A stretch of 40,395 bases of DNA from Fimenecus sp045594885 (GTDB taxonomy: Bacteria > Bacillota > Clostridia > Oscillospirales > Acutalibacteraceae). Each line of letters opens with the position of its first letter. Position 1 is the stretch's first letter. The stretch covers positions 1 to 40,395 of the forward strand of contig JAZNZJ010000039.1 of assembly GCA_045594885.1 (NCBI GenBank), in the 5' to 3' direction. The translations under genes and the position numbers were made by a program. Of the stretch, positions 32,056-40,395 are shown piece by piece. A model generated the notes under the pieces. It saw only the letters and a program-made list of their open reading frames with translations. It had not been told where the DNA came from and did not search any database.

Positions 32056-33942
32056 TTATTCAGCAAGCTTTACTCTATAAATATTTACTTCATAAGCACG
32101 AAGCTTGTCTGCATTGTCAGAATAGTTTGAAAGCACACATTCGCCTTCGGCTTGTCTTGGTCTTTCGATAACATTTTCTGTAAGGTTCATTTCAATATAG
32201 AATTTACCTTCAGCACTTTCTCTATAAAGACAGTATGTCTCATCATTTGTTTCAATGGGCTTGAAATCACCATAAACAAGAGTTGCTTTGTTTTCCTTAC
32301 GAAGTGCCATAAGCTTCTTATAATAATGAAAAGGACTTGTTTCATCCTGAAGTTGAGCTTTCACATTACATTCTTTGTAATCACCGTTTACACGAATCCA
32401 AGGTGTACCCGTTGTAAAGCCTGCATTTTTGCTGTCATCCCAACAGATAGGCGTTCTTGCGTTGTCACGACCACCAGCAAGAATTTCAGCAAAAACTTCT
32501 TCGTGTGTTCTGCCCATTTCAATGTTTTTGTTATATCTGTTTATGCCCTCAACATCACGGATTTCACTCATATCTTTGAAGTCACAGTTCATCATACCTA
32601 ATTCTTGACCTTGGAAAATATAAGGTGTTCCACGACTTGTAAGAACCATTGTACCGAGAAGCTTTGAAAGTGGTTTTCTGAATTTTGGGTCAGGATTAAC
32701 CTTTGACACCATTCGTGGGTTATCGTGATTTTCAATAACAAATGATGGCCATGATGAGCCACAGAGAGAAAACTGATAATTGATAAAAGCTTCTTTTAAA
32801 TACTTAAGGTCGTATCTATAATCCTGATATTTAGATTTACCGGGATTTTCGATATGGTCAAAAAGGAACGCCTGACGGACCTCTTCCCGTGAATCATCAG
32901 AAATGAGTTTTACCATTTCAATACCTGTGCTGCATGGCTCTGCAACACAGAATGATTCTGGGAATTTTTTGAATGCTTTTTCGTTAAGTTCGCTCAGATA
33001 CTCGTGAAGTCTGGGACCCCAAGAATAGTGTTCAGCACCACGTCCGAAAAGCTTGGCAACAGTCGGATCACCGTCAGGAAGTCCGGGAGTCTTTGAAATG
33101 AGGGTGATAACGTCCATTCTGAAACCGTCAACACCTTTTTCGAGCCACCAGGAAACCATATCATATACTTCTTTTCTAAGCTCGGGGTTATCCCAATTCA
33201 AATCTATTTGCTTTGATGAGAAAAGATGTAATGCCCATTCGTCAAGCTCGGGGTAATAGTTCCACGCAGAGCCTGAGAAAAACGATGTCCAGTTATTTGG
33301 AGGGATTCCGTCACCCTTGCCTTTACGGAAGAAATAATAATCCTTATATTTCTTGTCGCCTGCAAGAGCTTTTTTGAACCATTCGTGCTCATCAGAAGTA
33401 TGATTTACAACAAGGTCCATAACCAGCTTCATATCGCGTTTATGGATTTCTTCGAGCATCTGGTCAAAATCTTCCATAGTACCGAATTCGGTCATAATTT
33501 TTTGATAGTCGCGAATATCGTAACCCATATCGTCATTAGGTGAATCGTAAATTGGGCTAAGCCAAAGCACATCAACGCCTAAATCTTTAAGATAATCGAG
33601 TTTTGAGATAATGCCCTGCAAATCACCGATACCATCACTGTTTGAATCCATAAATGAACGGGGATAAATCTGATATATAACAGCTTCCTTCCACCATTCA
33701 GGGTCTGTTTCACTTTTTGATATAATCTTTTCGGGATTTGCATTGAGAATATCAAGCAGATATTTCATCGATTCGTCTGTGACTTTATCAGTGAGAAGCT
33801 CACCTAAGGTCTTTTTGCAGAAGACCTCATCCGAGAGAATATCGACATCTAAGTTTTTACGATAAACTACCTTTTGAGCAATATCGTAACCAACAGGATT
33901 GTTAAGCACATCAGAAAGTGTGCTTTGGGGAGTAATTTTCAT
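32056..33942 (-). CDS. GH13 alpha-glucosidase (oligo-1,6-glucosidase type) with N-terminal helical extension
   Basis: A 628-residue alpha-amylase-family enzyme. Residues about 80-628 form the barrel and C-terminal domain: YPRSFMDSNSDGIGDLQGI, the DLVVNHTSDEHEWF region, nucleophile GFRMDVI (Asp near 277), acid/base CVAEP (Glu near 335) and ENHDNPR (Asp near 407). This matches oligo-1,6-glucosidase and trehalose-6-phosphate hydrolase relatives, so a phosphorylated glucoside is possible. The first 80 residues are an extra helical domain (TLSDVLNNPVGYDIAQKVV, then LGELLTDK) resembling small modules found at the ends of some clostridial GH3 proteins. No signal peptide. It is followed by the phosphoesterase at 12 bases and preceded by a transporter. 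Confidence 0.92.
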   Translation of the reverse strand: MKITPQSTLSDVLNNPVGYDIAQKVVYRKNLDVDILSDEVFCKKTLGELLTDKVTDESMKYLLDILNANPEKIISKSETDPEWWKEAVIYQIYPRSFMDSNSDGIGDLQGIISKLDYLKDLGVDVLWLSPIYDSPNDDMGYDIRDYQKIMTEFGTMEDFDQMLEEIHKRDMKLVMDLVVNHTSDEHEWFKKALAGDKKYKDYYFFRKGKGDGIPPNNWTSFFSGSAWNYYPELDEWALHLFSSKQIDLNWDNPELRKEVYDMVSWWLEKGVDGFRMDVITLISKTPGLPDGDPTVAKLFGRGAEHYSWGPRLHEYLSELNEKAFKKFPESFCVAEPCSTGIEMVKLISDDSREEVRQAFLFDHIENPGKSKYQDYRYDLKYLKEAFINYQFSLCGSSWPSFVIENHDNPRMVSKVNPDPKFRKPLSKLLGTMVLTSRGTPYIFQGQELGMMNCDFKDMSEIRDVEGINRYNKNIEMGRTHEEVFAEILAGGRDNARTPICWDDSKNAGFTTGTPWIRVNGDYKECNVKAQLQDETSPFHYYKKLMALRKENKATLVYGDFKPIETNDETYCLYRESAEGKFYIEMNLTENVIERPRQAEGECVLSNYSDNADKLRAYEVNIYRVKLAE

Positions 33943-33956
33943 AAAAACAACTTTCC

Positions 33957-35462
33957 TTAAACAATTTCATTTTCCTTGCGACGTTCTTCACGCATTACAG
34001 CAAGTTCACGGTACATCTGTTCTTTCTTCTCACCCTCAATATCATAAGATGTTTTAAGGATAATAGCTTTGAGAACATTAGCGAGAGTATAGCCGAAGAG
34101 AAGGAATGCAAGAATCTTAAGACATGTGTCAAGATATGTAGGCTGTGCCTGCATGGTTTTAACAAGGTCGCCTTCTGCAGAAGACAGATATCCCGCCCAG
34201 GCAAGCATAAAAGGTATAGCAAGGTCTCTGAGATAAATACAAGCAGAGTTTACCCAACCGGGGATGATACCCTGAACAGCTTCCATTCTTTCACCGGTCT
34301 GCCATTCAAGATAATCAAAGAATTCAACATCAAAGTGAGATTTTGAAAGTTCCTGAATACCGATACCCATACCGAAAATGAAATAGAATACATAGAAGAA
34401 TATACTATTCCAACCCTCGAAGAATCTTATACCCATCTTTGCTTCTACAAAGCAAATTCCGAAAAGGATACCAGCCGCCACAGGTGAATAGATACCACAG
34501 AATTTAAGAAGTTTTGTAGGTTCATGTTTCTTTGAAAGCTTTGTTGCAATAAGGTTACCTACAACAGTACCAACAGCTGTTGGAAGTGTGAGAAGAAGGT
34601 TTTTTGATGAACCTACTGTTATTGCAGCAAGATAGGTTGACATTTTACCAAGCATAGCAAAAGCATTTACCCATTGCATACAATGGTATGCACGGTAGTT
34701 TTTATGCTTGAAGAGAGTCAACAATGTCTTTGAAACTTTAACTTTTTGTTTCTTTGGTAACTCTATTCTTTCCTTGCAGAAAAGAGCACACATAAGATTA
34801 CCAAATGCAGTAATAGCAGCAGCAACAAGAGCAAGTGTCATATACATCTTGTTTTTATCATCACTGAAAATTCCGTAAACAAAGGTTGCTATATACGCTC
34901 CACCGTAACCGATATAGTAAGATAACTGCCATATTGTTGCAACAGTTTTCTTTTCCTTTGGATTTGGTGAGATAACTTGAACAATATTCTGACCAGCATT
35001 GTTAAATGCATTGAATATGGTCTGACAGCAAGCTATACCATAACGGAAAAGAGTCATTTGTTCAACCGTCCAGCCCTTAGGAACATAGAAATATAAAGCT
35101 GTAAGGGCAAATATAGGAATAAGACAAATAATATACCAGTGACGGTATCTACCCCAACGGGTTTTCCATTTTTGAATAATTAAACCAGAAATTGCACCGA
35201 TTACTATACCTAAAATTGTTGTAAGTGTGGTTTGAACAGCAAGAATGCTTGCAATTTTATCTGAGTCAACACCTACAGGGCCAAAATACAGCTCATGCAA
35301 GAATGCTGCAGCAAGAGAGCCTGTAAGAGTTGTACCAAACATACCACCAATTCGAGAAAGCATAACACAGAAATATTCGAATTTAGATATATATCTTCCT
35401 TCATTTCCTGTTAAAGCAGTCTTTGGAATTTCTGTAGCAGATGTTTTTTTGTTTTTTAACAT
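33957..35462 (-). CDS. GPH-family glycoside-cation symporter
   Basis: A 501-residue membrane protein with about 12 hydrophobic segments, of the glycoside-pentoside-hexuronide:cation symporter type (MelB-like). The GLIIQKWKTRWGRYRHWYII loop is the typical conserved cytoplasmic segment. The C-terminal tail IEGEKKEQMYRELAVMR is characteristic and is also left as a remnant at 26435-26586. It would import the glucoside cleaved by the GH13 enzyme encoded next, 14 bases downstream. GGGGATG precedes the ATG. Confidence 0.88.
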   Translation of the reverse strand: MLKNKKTSATEIPKTALTGNEGRYISKFEYFCVMLSRIGGMFGTTLTGSLAAAFLHELYFGPVGVDSDKIASILAVQTTLTTILGIVIGAISGLIIQKWKTRWGRYRHWYIICLIPIFALTALYFYVPKGWTVEQMTLFRYGIACCQTIFNAFNNAGQNIVQVISPNPKEKKTVATIWQLSYYIGYGGAYIATFVYGIFSDDKNKMYMTLALVAAAITAFGNLMCALFCKERIELPKKQKVKVSKTLLTLFKHKNYRAYHCMQWVNAFAMLGKMSTYLAAITVGSSKNLLLTLPTAVGTVVGNLIATKLSKKHEPTKLLKFCGIYSPVAAGILFGICFVEAKMGIRFFEGWNSIFFYVFYFIFGMGIGIQELSKSHFDVEFFDYLEWQTGERMEAVQGIIPGWVNSACIYLRDLAIPFMLAWAGYLSSAEGDLVKTMQAQPTYLDTCLKILAFLLFGYTLANVLKAIILKTSYDIEGEKKEQMYRELAVMREERRKENEIV

Positions 35463-35515
35463 TGTATCATCCCCATAATTTTATTTAATAAATTTTACCA
35501 TTTTATAATAACAAA

Positions 35516-35545
35516 AACAATAGATTTATTGATAAATCTATTGTT
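35516..35545 (-). terminator. AT-rich hairpin terminator after the GH106-like gene
   Basis: AACAATAGATTTA (35516-35528) pairs perfectly with TAAATCTATTGTT (35533-35545) across a TTGA loop. On the minus strand a T-rich tract follows. One arm overlaps the stop codon. It separates the upstream GH106-like gene from the transporter/GH13 group. Confidence 0.7.
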
Positions 35546-38500
35546 ACACCTTGATTACGGGCGTTGACAGAATACCAACCTCTTTGAGTCTGTATTCATA
35601 AGTCCAGCTTTCATTTTCCGTACGCCATGCGTTAGGACCGTGCCAGTCAAGCTGTGCATCTGCATTATGAACAGCACCGAAAGAATTAAATCTATTTGTA
35701 TAAAGCTTGATATCTAATTTATGTACACCTTTGGGAAGTCCTGTAATGCGAAGAGTATTTGGTGAATAAACAATATTACCCTTATCTTCATTATCAACGA
35801 GCACCTTGACAAGTGCACCTCGGTACTGAGGTATCATAACTTCAATTTCGCCATTTGGGGCAGTTATCTCACCCATATGATATGTAATATTTCCACCATA
35901 GAATGAAAGCCCTTGACCTACAATATCACCAAACCATAATTTTTCAGGTAATTCTGTAAGCTGAATTTTTCTGCCCATAACTTTTGTGCCAAAATCACCT
36001 AAAAGGTAACACCACTCTGTATTTGTATGATTACCAAGAGGAAGCTTTATGGTAATAATGTTTTCACCTTTAATAATATCGGGAAGATTAACTGTCTTTA
36101 TTGACTTGTCTACATACCAGCCTGTTACCGTATTGTCAACAAGCTTTCCGTTAAGGGTTATTTCTGCTTTTTCAGCGTCTTCAAGAGCAAGTACGGGATT
36201 TTTCACACAAGTAAGAGAATCAATAGTAAACTTAAGCGTAATAGTATGCTCAGGTGTTTCAGGTGGGATTACCCACGGTTGTGCAACAGCGCCGTTACGC
36301 TCTTTAAGCCCTGCAATTTCCCTTGCAATATTGTCGGCTCTGAGAATTTCTTCTACAGGCATAAATTTGCCATCGTTAACGCTGAACTGACACATATCAA
36401 GAAGAAGTACATTCATTTCGTCAAGTGTGTAAGGAACTTTAGATGGAACCTTTACATAATCAAGTTCTTTTTTACTTGCAATTGAAAATTCTTCATTCTT
36501 GCCATCTTCAATTTTAAGAAGCAAACTATCGTAATCAAACATTTTCTTTTTGACCACTGTTTTGCCATTCACATAATCAACATCAGCAGGGTAAATATCT
36601 CCTGTAAGTGTATCATATATAGTAATTTTCTTTTCACCATTCAGTGTAATTCTAAGATTTTTACTGCGAAAAACATCCTTGTTGTAAGGCTCAACACAAT
36701 GAGATACGAAAAGCCAATTGCAATCATTATCTTCACGAATCTGATAGATAAAATCATCTGTCAGTGCACCATTATCATAACGAAGAGTTACTGTTCTGTT
36801 GCTTTCAAGAGCATTAAGAAGTCTTGCTCTATCAAATGAAATACAGGTTGATTTTTCGTAGAGTTTTCTGCCTCTATCGGACTTAACTGCGTTTTCAAAG
36901 CTTGGTGCGTTACCCATAAATATGAGCTTACCGCCTTGATTTCTGAATTCTTCAAGGCGTGAAAGAGTTGAAGAACGCAGGGTTTCGCAGTCGGGTACAA
37001 CAATGGCATCATATTCCATTTTGCCCACTTTAAGAGGATTTCCGCCTTTTTCGCATAAATCCGGAAGAAGAGACTCACTAATAAAGTTAAAATCAATGCT
37101 ACCTTTTAGAAGCCATTCAGTTACATCCTTGAATTTTGCATCCATAGTTTCACGGATAAGGTCGGATTTATCGTTAGGTCCCCAATGAAGCCAGTAACTC
37201 TCAACAGGATGTATAACACCGACTTTTACAACAGGCTTACCTCTTGTAAGGGCTGTATTAACTCTTGCAAAATGGTATTCAACATATGAATATTCCTTGT
37301 ACCATGGTGACTGATAATGGATGGATGCAGGATAATCACGTTTTGCCTCACCTGCCATTGAAACCCAAGAAAGATGAGGAACACGAACTGTTACACCAAG
37401 AGCCGCCTGCCAGTCACCCTGAAGCTTATGACCTCTGAAATCAAAGTCCCAGCCTGTAACACCGTAAAGCTCAGAAAGAACACCTTCACAGCCAAACTGA
37501 TGAGCTGCAGATTGTGTCTGCTTTGCAGTTGTGAATTCATAACGATTACAAAGCATATCAATACCCGGAATATCAAAACCCCTATATGAACGCATAGCCT
37601 CACCCAATGCACATGTCTGACTTTTAAGTGTAGGCTCTTCCATCATATGACCTGTAAGTGCAATACCATTCTTACGACACCAAGAACCCACCGTATCGGC
37701 AAAAGCACTAGAAAAACGCTCTGCAACATGGTCATGATAGTGATAACGGTGTACGCTCACATTATCTCCCTTGAAATCCCAAAACAATTCAGGAAGATAG
37801 TCCAGTATATCATCGCCATACATTTCTTTATATGTTTCAGGAAGGTCATCTGTCCAAGGAAGTGTTACATCGTCTTTATCAGTTGAATTATTAAAGGTTT
37901 GTTTGCGTGAAAACTGTGATTCATCAGTAAAAATTGCTGGAACTGTATCGCCAAAATCCCCTCCAACTGTTTCCTTGTATCGTTCATGAGTAACCTCAAT
38001 GAATTTTTCGATAGCTTTTTTATTAAGAGTATCAACATAGGTCTGATTATTATATCTGCTCCACGGTGAAGAGAGTTCAATATATGCATACCATTTATCA
38101 CCCGTGGCTACAGTATCTTTTTCAATACGCTTATAGGAGTCAAGAAAGCCTTCAGAGTCAAGCGTAACATCATATACAGATAAAGGCTCACCCTTTTCCT
38201 TGTCAGCATTGTTTGTAAAAACCAGATATCTTGAACGGTATTCAGGATTTTTTGTTACGAGACCACCTGCAAAACCCGATGGCCATCTGTCCTCATCATA
38301 AAGCCATGCAAGCATATTTTCACTTTTTGCTTTTTCAACACAGCATTTGACTATATCCATATATTCATCGGAAAGATATGGAGTTGCCATACCTGTTCTT
38401 ACATGCATATGAAAGCCACCAAGACCCATTTCTCTAAAAATCTCTATCTGACGACAGAGCTCATCCTTTTGGAGTTTGCAGTTCCATGCCCAAAATGGTG

Positions 38501-38576
38501 TTCCTCTGTATTCGCTTGTAGGATTTTTGAAAAGTTCATTATCTAATTGTTTATGTACGTTCTTTTTGTAAAGCAT
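35544..38576 (-). CDS. GH106-like large glycoside hydrolase
   Basis: A 1010-residue enzyme of the type usually annotated as GH106 or alpha-L-rhamnosidase-like. The N-terminal barrel has PFWAWNCKLQKDELCRQIEI, GLGGFHMHVRTGMATPYLS and WLYDEDRWPSGFAGG. A GH2-type sugar-binding beta-sandwich lies near the C-terminus (about 790-990). Rhamnosidase activity is family knowledge; this sequence may have another specificity. No signal peptide. I prefer the ATG at 38576 because AAAGGA is eight bases ahead; the in-frame ATG at 38585 lies next to that site. It starts 14 bases after the stop of the phosphoesterase gene, so the two are co-transcribed. Confidence 0.8.
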   Translation of the reverse strand: MLYKKNVHKQLDNELFKNPTSEYRGTPFWAWNCKLQKDELCRQIEIFREMGLGGFHMHVRTGMATPYLSDEYMDIVKCCVEKAKSENMLAWLYDEDRWPSGFAGGLVTKNPEYRSRYLVFTNNADKEKGEPLSVYDVTLDSEGFLDSYKRIEKDTVATGDKWYAYIELSSPWSRYNNQTYVDTLNKKAIEKFIEVTHERYKETVGGDFGDTVPAIFTDESQFSRKQTFNNSTDKDDVTLPWTDDLPETYKEMYGDDILDYLPELFWDFKGDNVSVHRYHYHDHVAERFSSAFADTVGSWCRKNGIALTGHMMEEPTLKSQTCALGEAMRSYRGFDIPGIDMLCNRYEFTTAKQTQSAAHQFGCEGVLSELYGVTGWDFDFRGHKLQGDWQAALGVTVRVPHLSWVSMAGEAKRDYPASIHYQSPWYKEYSYVEYHFARVNTALTRGKPVVKVGVIHPVESYWLHWGPNDKSDLIRETMDAKFKDVTEWLLKGSIDFNFISESLLPDLCEKGGNPLKVGKMEYDAIVVPDCETLRSSTLSRLEEFRNQGGKLIFMGNAPSFENAVKSDRGRKLYEKSTCISFDRARLLNALESNRTVTLRYDNGALTDDFIYQIREDNDCNWLFVSHCVEPYNKDVFRSKNLRITLNGEKKITIYDTLTGDIYPADVDYVNGKTVVKKKMFDYDSLLLKIEDGKNEEFSIASKKELDYVKVPSKVPYTLDEMNVLLLDMCQFSVNDGKFMPVEEILRADNIAREIAGLKERNGAVAQPWVIPPETPEHTITLKFTIDSLTCVKNPVLALEDAEKAEITLNGKLVDNTVTGWYVDKSIKTVNLPDIIKGENIITIKLPLGNHTNTEWCYLLGDFGTKVMGRKIQLTELPEKLWFGDIVGQGLSFYGGNITYHMGEITAPNGEIEVMIPQYRGALVKVLVDNEDKGNIVYSPNTLRITGLPKGVHKLDIKLYTNRFNSFGAVHNADAQLDWHGPNAWRTENESWTYEYRLKEVGILSTPVIKV

Positions 38577-38590
38577 ACGAAACATCCTTT

Positions 38591-39919
38591 TTATTTAAGT
38601 GTAAATTCAGCATCGTTATCCGAAAAGCCTTTGTTGTTGCCAATAGTATTAAGAAGCATACTTCTTAAATCAACTTTATTGCCATCCTTACTGAGCTTTG
38701 GCTCAACTTTTTTAAGCACAAAAGAAAATCTTGAAAGAATACCTAAAAGGAAGTTATATCCCGCTGTACCTTCAATATAAGGTCCGTCACCTGTGAATAT
38801 GCTTACGCCAACTTCACCAACAAAATCAGAAAACTTTTTCTTATCGAAATCTTTATCTTTTTTTATAAATAGAATACGTTTTAATGTACCAATAGTCATT
38901 TTATCGAATCGTTTTCTTCCAAAAGATTTCAAGTGCTTTACGATTCCGTCTCCACCGCTGAGAGCACCTTTAACTCTTGCAATAATTGCAGTTGAGAAAT
39001 GATTATCAAAATATTCCTGAGGGGTAAGGCCATTCAAATCCCATCCGAAATCAGGGACACCAAAAGTTTTAACCTTAAGAATAGAATTTTCATCAATAGT
39101 AATTTTTCTGTATTTTGCAGGACTACCCACAAGAGCAGAGGTGCATATATCAATGAGTCTGTTTCCGCTTTCTGAATAAAACTCGTTTATGCTTTGAATA
39201 TGCATATGACCTGTGAGCACAAGCTCAACTCCGTTATCGGCAAGGAATGAAGCTACTTTTTTCCAATCCTTGATTTTTGCATCGCCAACCAAATCAAAAA
39301 CAGGTACGGGAGGGATAATCGGATAATGACAAGTTGCAAAAACAGAACAGTTGTCTTCCTTTGCCTTATCAAGCTGTTCTTTTGCCCAAGACAAGAGTCT
39401 GTCGTCCATTGTGCCTTTTGGTTGGTCTTTACTGTCACAATGAATTGCAAGCATTCTGACACCATCACTGATTTCTGCTACATAAGAGTGTGTGGGCTCA
39501 TCAAATGCAATTGCGTCGCCATAACCAAAATCACGATACATTTCACACAAATCATTATAATCTGTACCCTCAACAGGCATACGACCATCGCCTTTTAGAA
39601 CATAGGCAGAGTTGTTATAATCGTGACCAGCAGTTATAACAAAAACTTTTTTACCATTGTCTTTGAGTCTGTAAAGTTCTTTAAAAAAACCATTGTGACT
39701 TTCTTTTTCACCATTTTTTACAAGGTCACCGGGAAGAATAACAATATCAGTTTCTTTGTCTTCAATAATTTTGTCGAAAGTTGAGCTTATAATTGCACCA
39801 CTTTCCTTAACAAAAAACTGTTCTGTGAGCATATTTTTTTCAAAAGCTTCTCCACCGGGTTCTAATACATTGTTCAAATAATGTGTATCGGTAACAAGAT
39901 AAAAACTTACAGGCTTCAT
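38591..39919 (-). CDS. Calcineurin-like metallophosphoesterase, variant motif
   Basis: A 442-residue phosphoesterase, paralogous to the one at 28263-29657 and with the same extra C-terminal domain. Motifs: LVTDTHYLNN (Asp11 and His13), LPGDLVKNGE, CHYPIIPPVPVFDLVG and LTGHMHIQS. The canonical GNHD is AGHD (VITAGHDYNN): the metal-bridging Asn is replaced by Gly, so catalysis may be reduced or altered. AAGGAG lies seven bases before the ATG. No signal peptide. It lies between a trehalase gene upstream and the GH106-like gene downstream in one minus-strand operon. Confidence 0.87.
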   Translation of the reverse strand: MKPVSFYLVTDTHYLNNVLEPGGEAFEKNMLTEQFFVKESGAIISSTFDKIIEDKETDIVILPGDLVKNGEKESHNGFFKELYRLKDNGKKVFVITAGHDYNNSAYVLKGDGRMPVEGTDYNDLCEMYRDFGYGDAIAFDEPTHSYVAEISDGVRMLAIHCDSKDQPKGTMDDRLLSWAKEQLDKAKEDNCSVFATCHYPIIPPVPVFDLVGDAKIKDWKKVASFLADNGVELVLTGHMHIQSINEFYSESGNRLIDICTSALVGSPAKYRKITIDENSILKVKTFGVPDFGWDLNGLTPQEYFDNHFSTAIIARVKGALSGGDGIVKHLKSFGRKRFDKMTIGTLKRILFIKKDKDFDKKKFSDFVGEVGVSIFTGDGPYIEGTAGYNFLLGILSRFSFVLKKVEPKLSKDGNKVDLRSMLLNTIGNNKGFSDNDAEFTLK

Positions 39920-39967
39920 ATTAATACTCCTTAAATCATTGTTTTCTTTGTTTACAGTTATCTCTTC

Positions 39968-40395
39968 TTAAATTAATTCTCCTATCAAGAAACAAAAATC
40001 AATATAAACACCGGCCGTCCACCCCATCATAGCAGGAGTTTTGTATTCTTTATTGTTAGAAACCTTGCCGGTTATAACATTATATTTTTCCCACAGATTT
40101 TCGGTTGTTTCAAAGACTTTTTCCACTAAACGCTTATATTTTTCTGCGATGCGAAGTGCTTCTTTACGGTAGCCGTAACGCAAAAGTCCATGCACAACAA
40201 TATATTGTAAACACGCCCATCCGTTTGGATAGTCCCATTGTAAATTGTATAAACCGTCTCTTTTTTCGCAACAAGCCACACCAAATTCAAATTCTATTTT
40301 CGGTAACAATTCAACTGTGCGTTCAGCCTGCTCTTTAGTGCATACACCTGAAAACATCGGATAAAACTGTGCGGCCGATATAATATCAGCTTGCT
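39968..40395 (-). CDS. GH37 trehalase, C-terminal part (runs off right edge)
   Basis: The last 142 or so residues of a trehalase-like enzyme; the frame is open to the right edge, so an internal Met at 40357 is not the start. The family signature LQWDYPNGWACLQ is present, preceded by ISAAQFYPMFSGVCTKEQAE and followed by KTPAMMGWTAGVYIDF, which closes the (alpha/alpha)6 barrel. Members hydrolyse alpha,alpha-trehalose to glucose. It is the most upstream visible gene of the operon that continues with the phosphoesterase 48 bases later. Confidence 0.85.
   Translation of the reverse strand, partial: QADIISAAQFYPMFSGVCTKEQAERTVELLPKIEFEFGVACCEKRDGLYNLQWDYPNGWACLQYIVVHGLLRYGYRKEALRIAEKYKRLVEKVFETTENLWEKYNVITGKVSNNKEYKTPAMMGWTAGVYIDFCFLIGELI

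Noticed and set aside
32152..32601. 149-codon plus-strand ORF
   Set aside because: Antisense shadow of the GH13 gene; composition is typical of reversed coding sequence.

Overview
The window is low-GC, AT-rich DNA with strong AGGAGG-type ribosome binding sites, rho-independent terminators with U tracts, and Clostridia-type protein families: paired large serine recombinases, a DUF6809-like protein, GPH-type sugar transporters, a BspA-like LRR protein and a GH3 enzyme with permuted domains. It looks like a chromosomal segment of a gut or rumen Clostridia bacterium (Oscillospiraceae/Lachnospiraceae-like). I cannot name a genus. I found no tRNA, rRNA, CRISPR array or intact insertion sequence.

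Region 1 (1 to about 7.7 kb) is part of an integrative mobile element. On the minus strand it has two overlapping serine recombinases (the first runs off the left edge), a SHOCT-like protein, an HTH/zinc-finger protein, and a PrimPol/SF3-helicase replication protein preceded by a coupled 36-residue leader ORF. Upstream of the replication gene lies a seven-unit array of about 107-bp repeats (5046-5713), a good candidate replication origin. Beyond it, on the plus strand, are an amidoligase and a gamma-glutamylcyclotransferase-like protein, a pair known from predicted peptide or metabolite modification systems, then a DUF6809-like gene.

Region 2 (7.7-8.4 kb) is a scar. The 3' end of a TIR-domain gene is joined to an internal fragment of a metallophosphoesterase gene whose best match in the window is the intact gene at 30784-32043.

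Region 3 (8.4-13.4 kb) is a cassette of an MGH1/GH63-like glycosidase, an AraC regulator and a GH3 beta-glucosidase. The last two are divergent, with two face-to-face overlapping promoters.

Region 4 (13.4-21.5 kb) is a minus-strand operon-like run: LRR surface protein, GPH/MFS transporter, cytoplasmic beta-helix protein, OPA-like transporter, inositol-monophosphatase-like protein and GH31 glucosidase. A second AraC regulator is divergent from it at 21885.

Region 5 (22.7-40.4 kb) mixes phosphohydrolases with glycosidases. The phosphohydrolases are four calcineurin-like phosphoesterases, two alkaline-phosphatase/NPP-fold enzymes, a GDPD with altered active-site residues and an EEP-fold enzyme. 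The glycosidases are a six-hairpin protein, GH13, GH106-like and a partial GH37 trehalase. There is also another GPH transporter, and two 3' remnants of transporter genes. The mixture suggests a locus that takes up and dismantles phosphorylated or phosphodiester-linked glucosides (glycerophosphoinositol-, teichoic-acid- or glucosyl-glycerol-type compounds). The substrate is inference.
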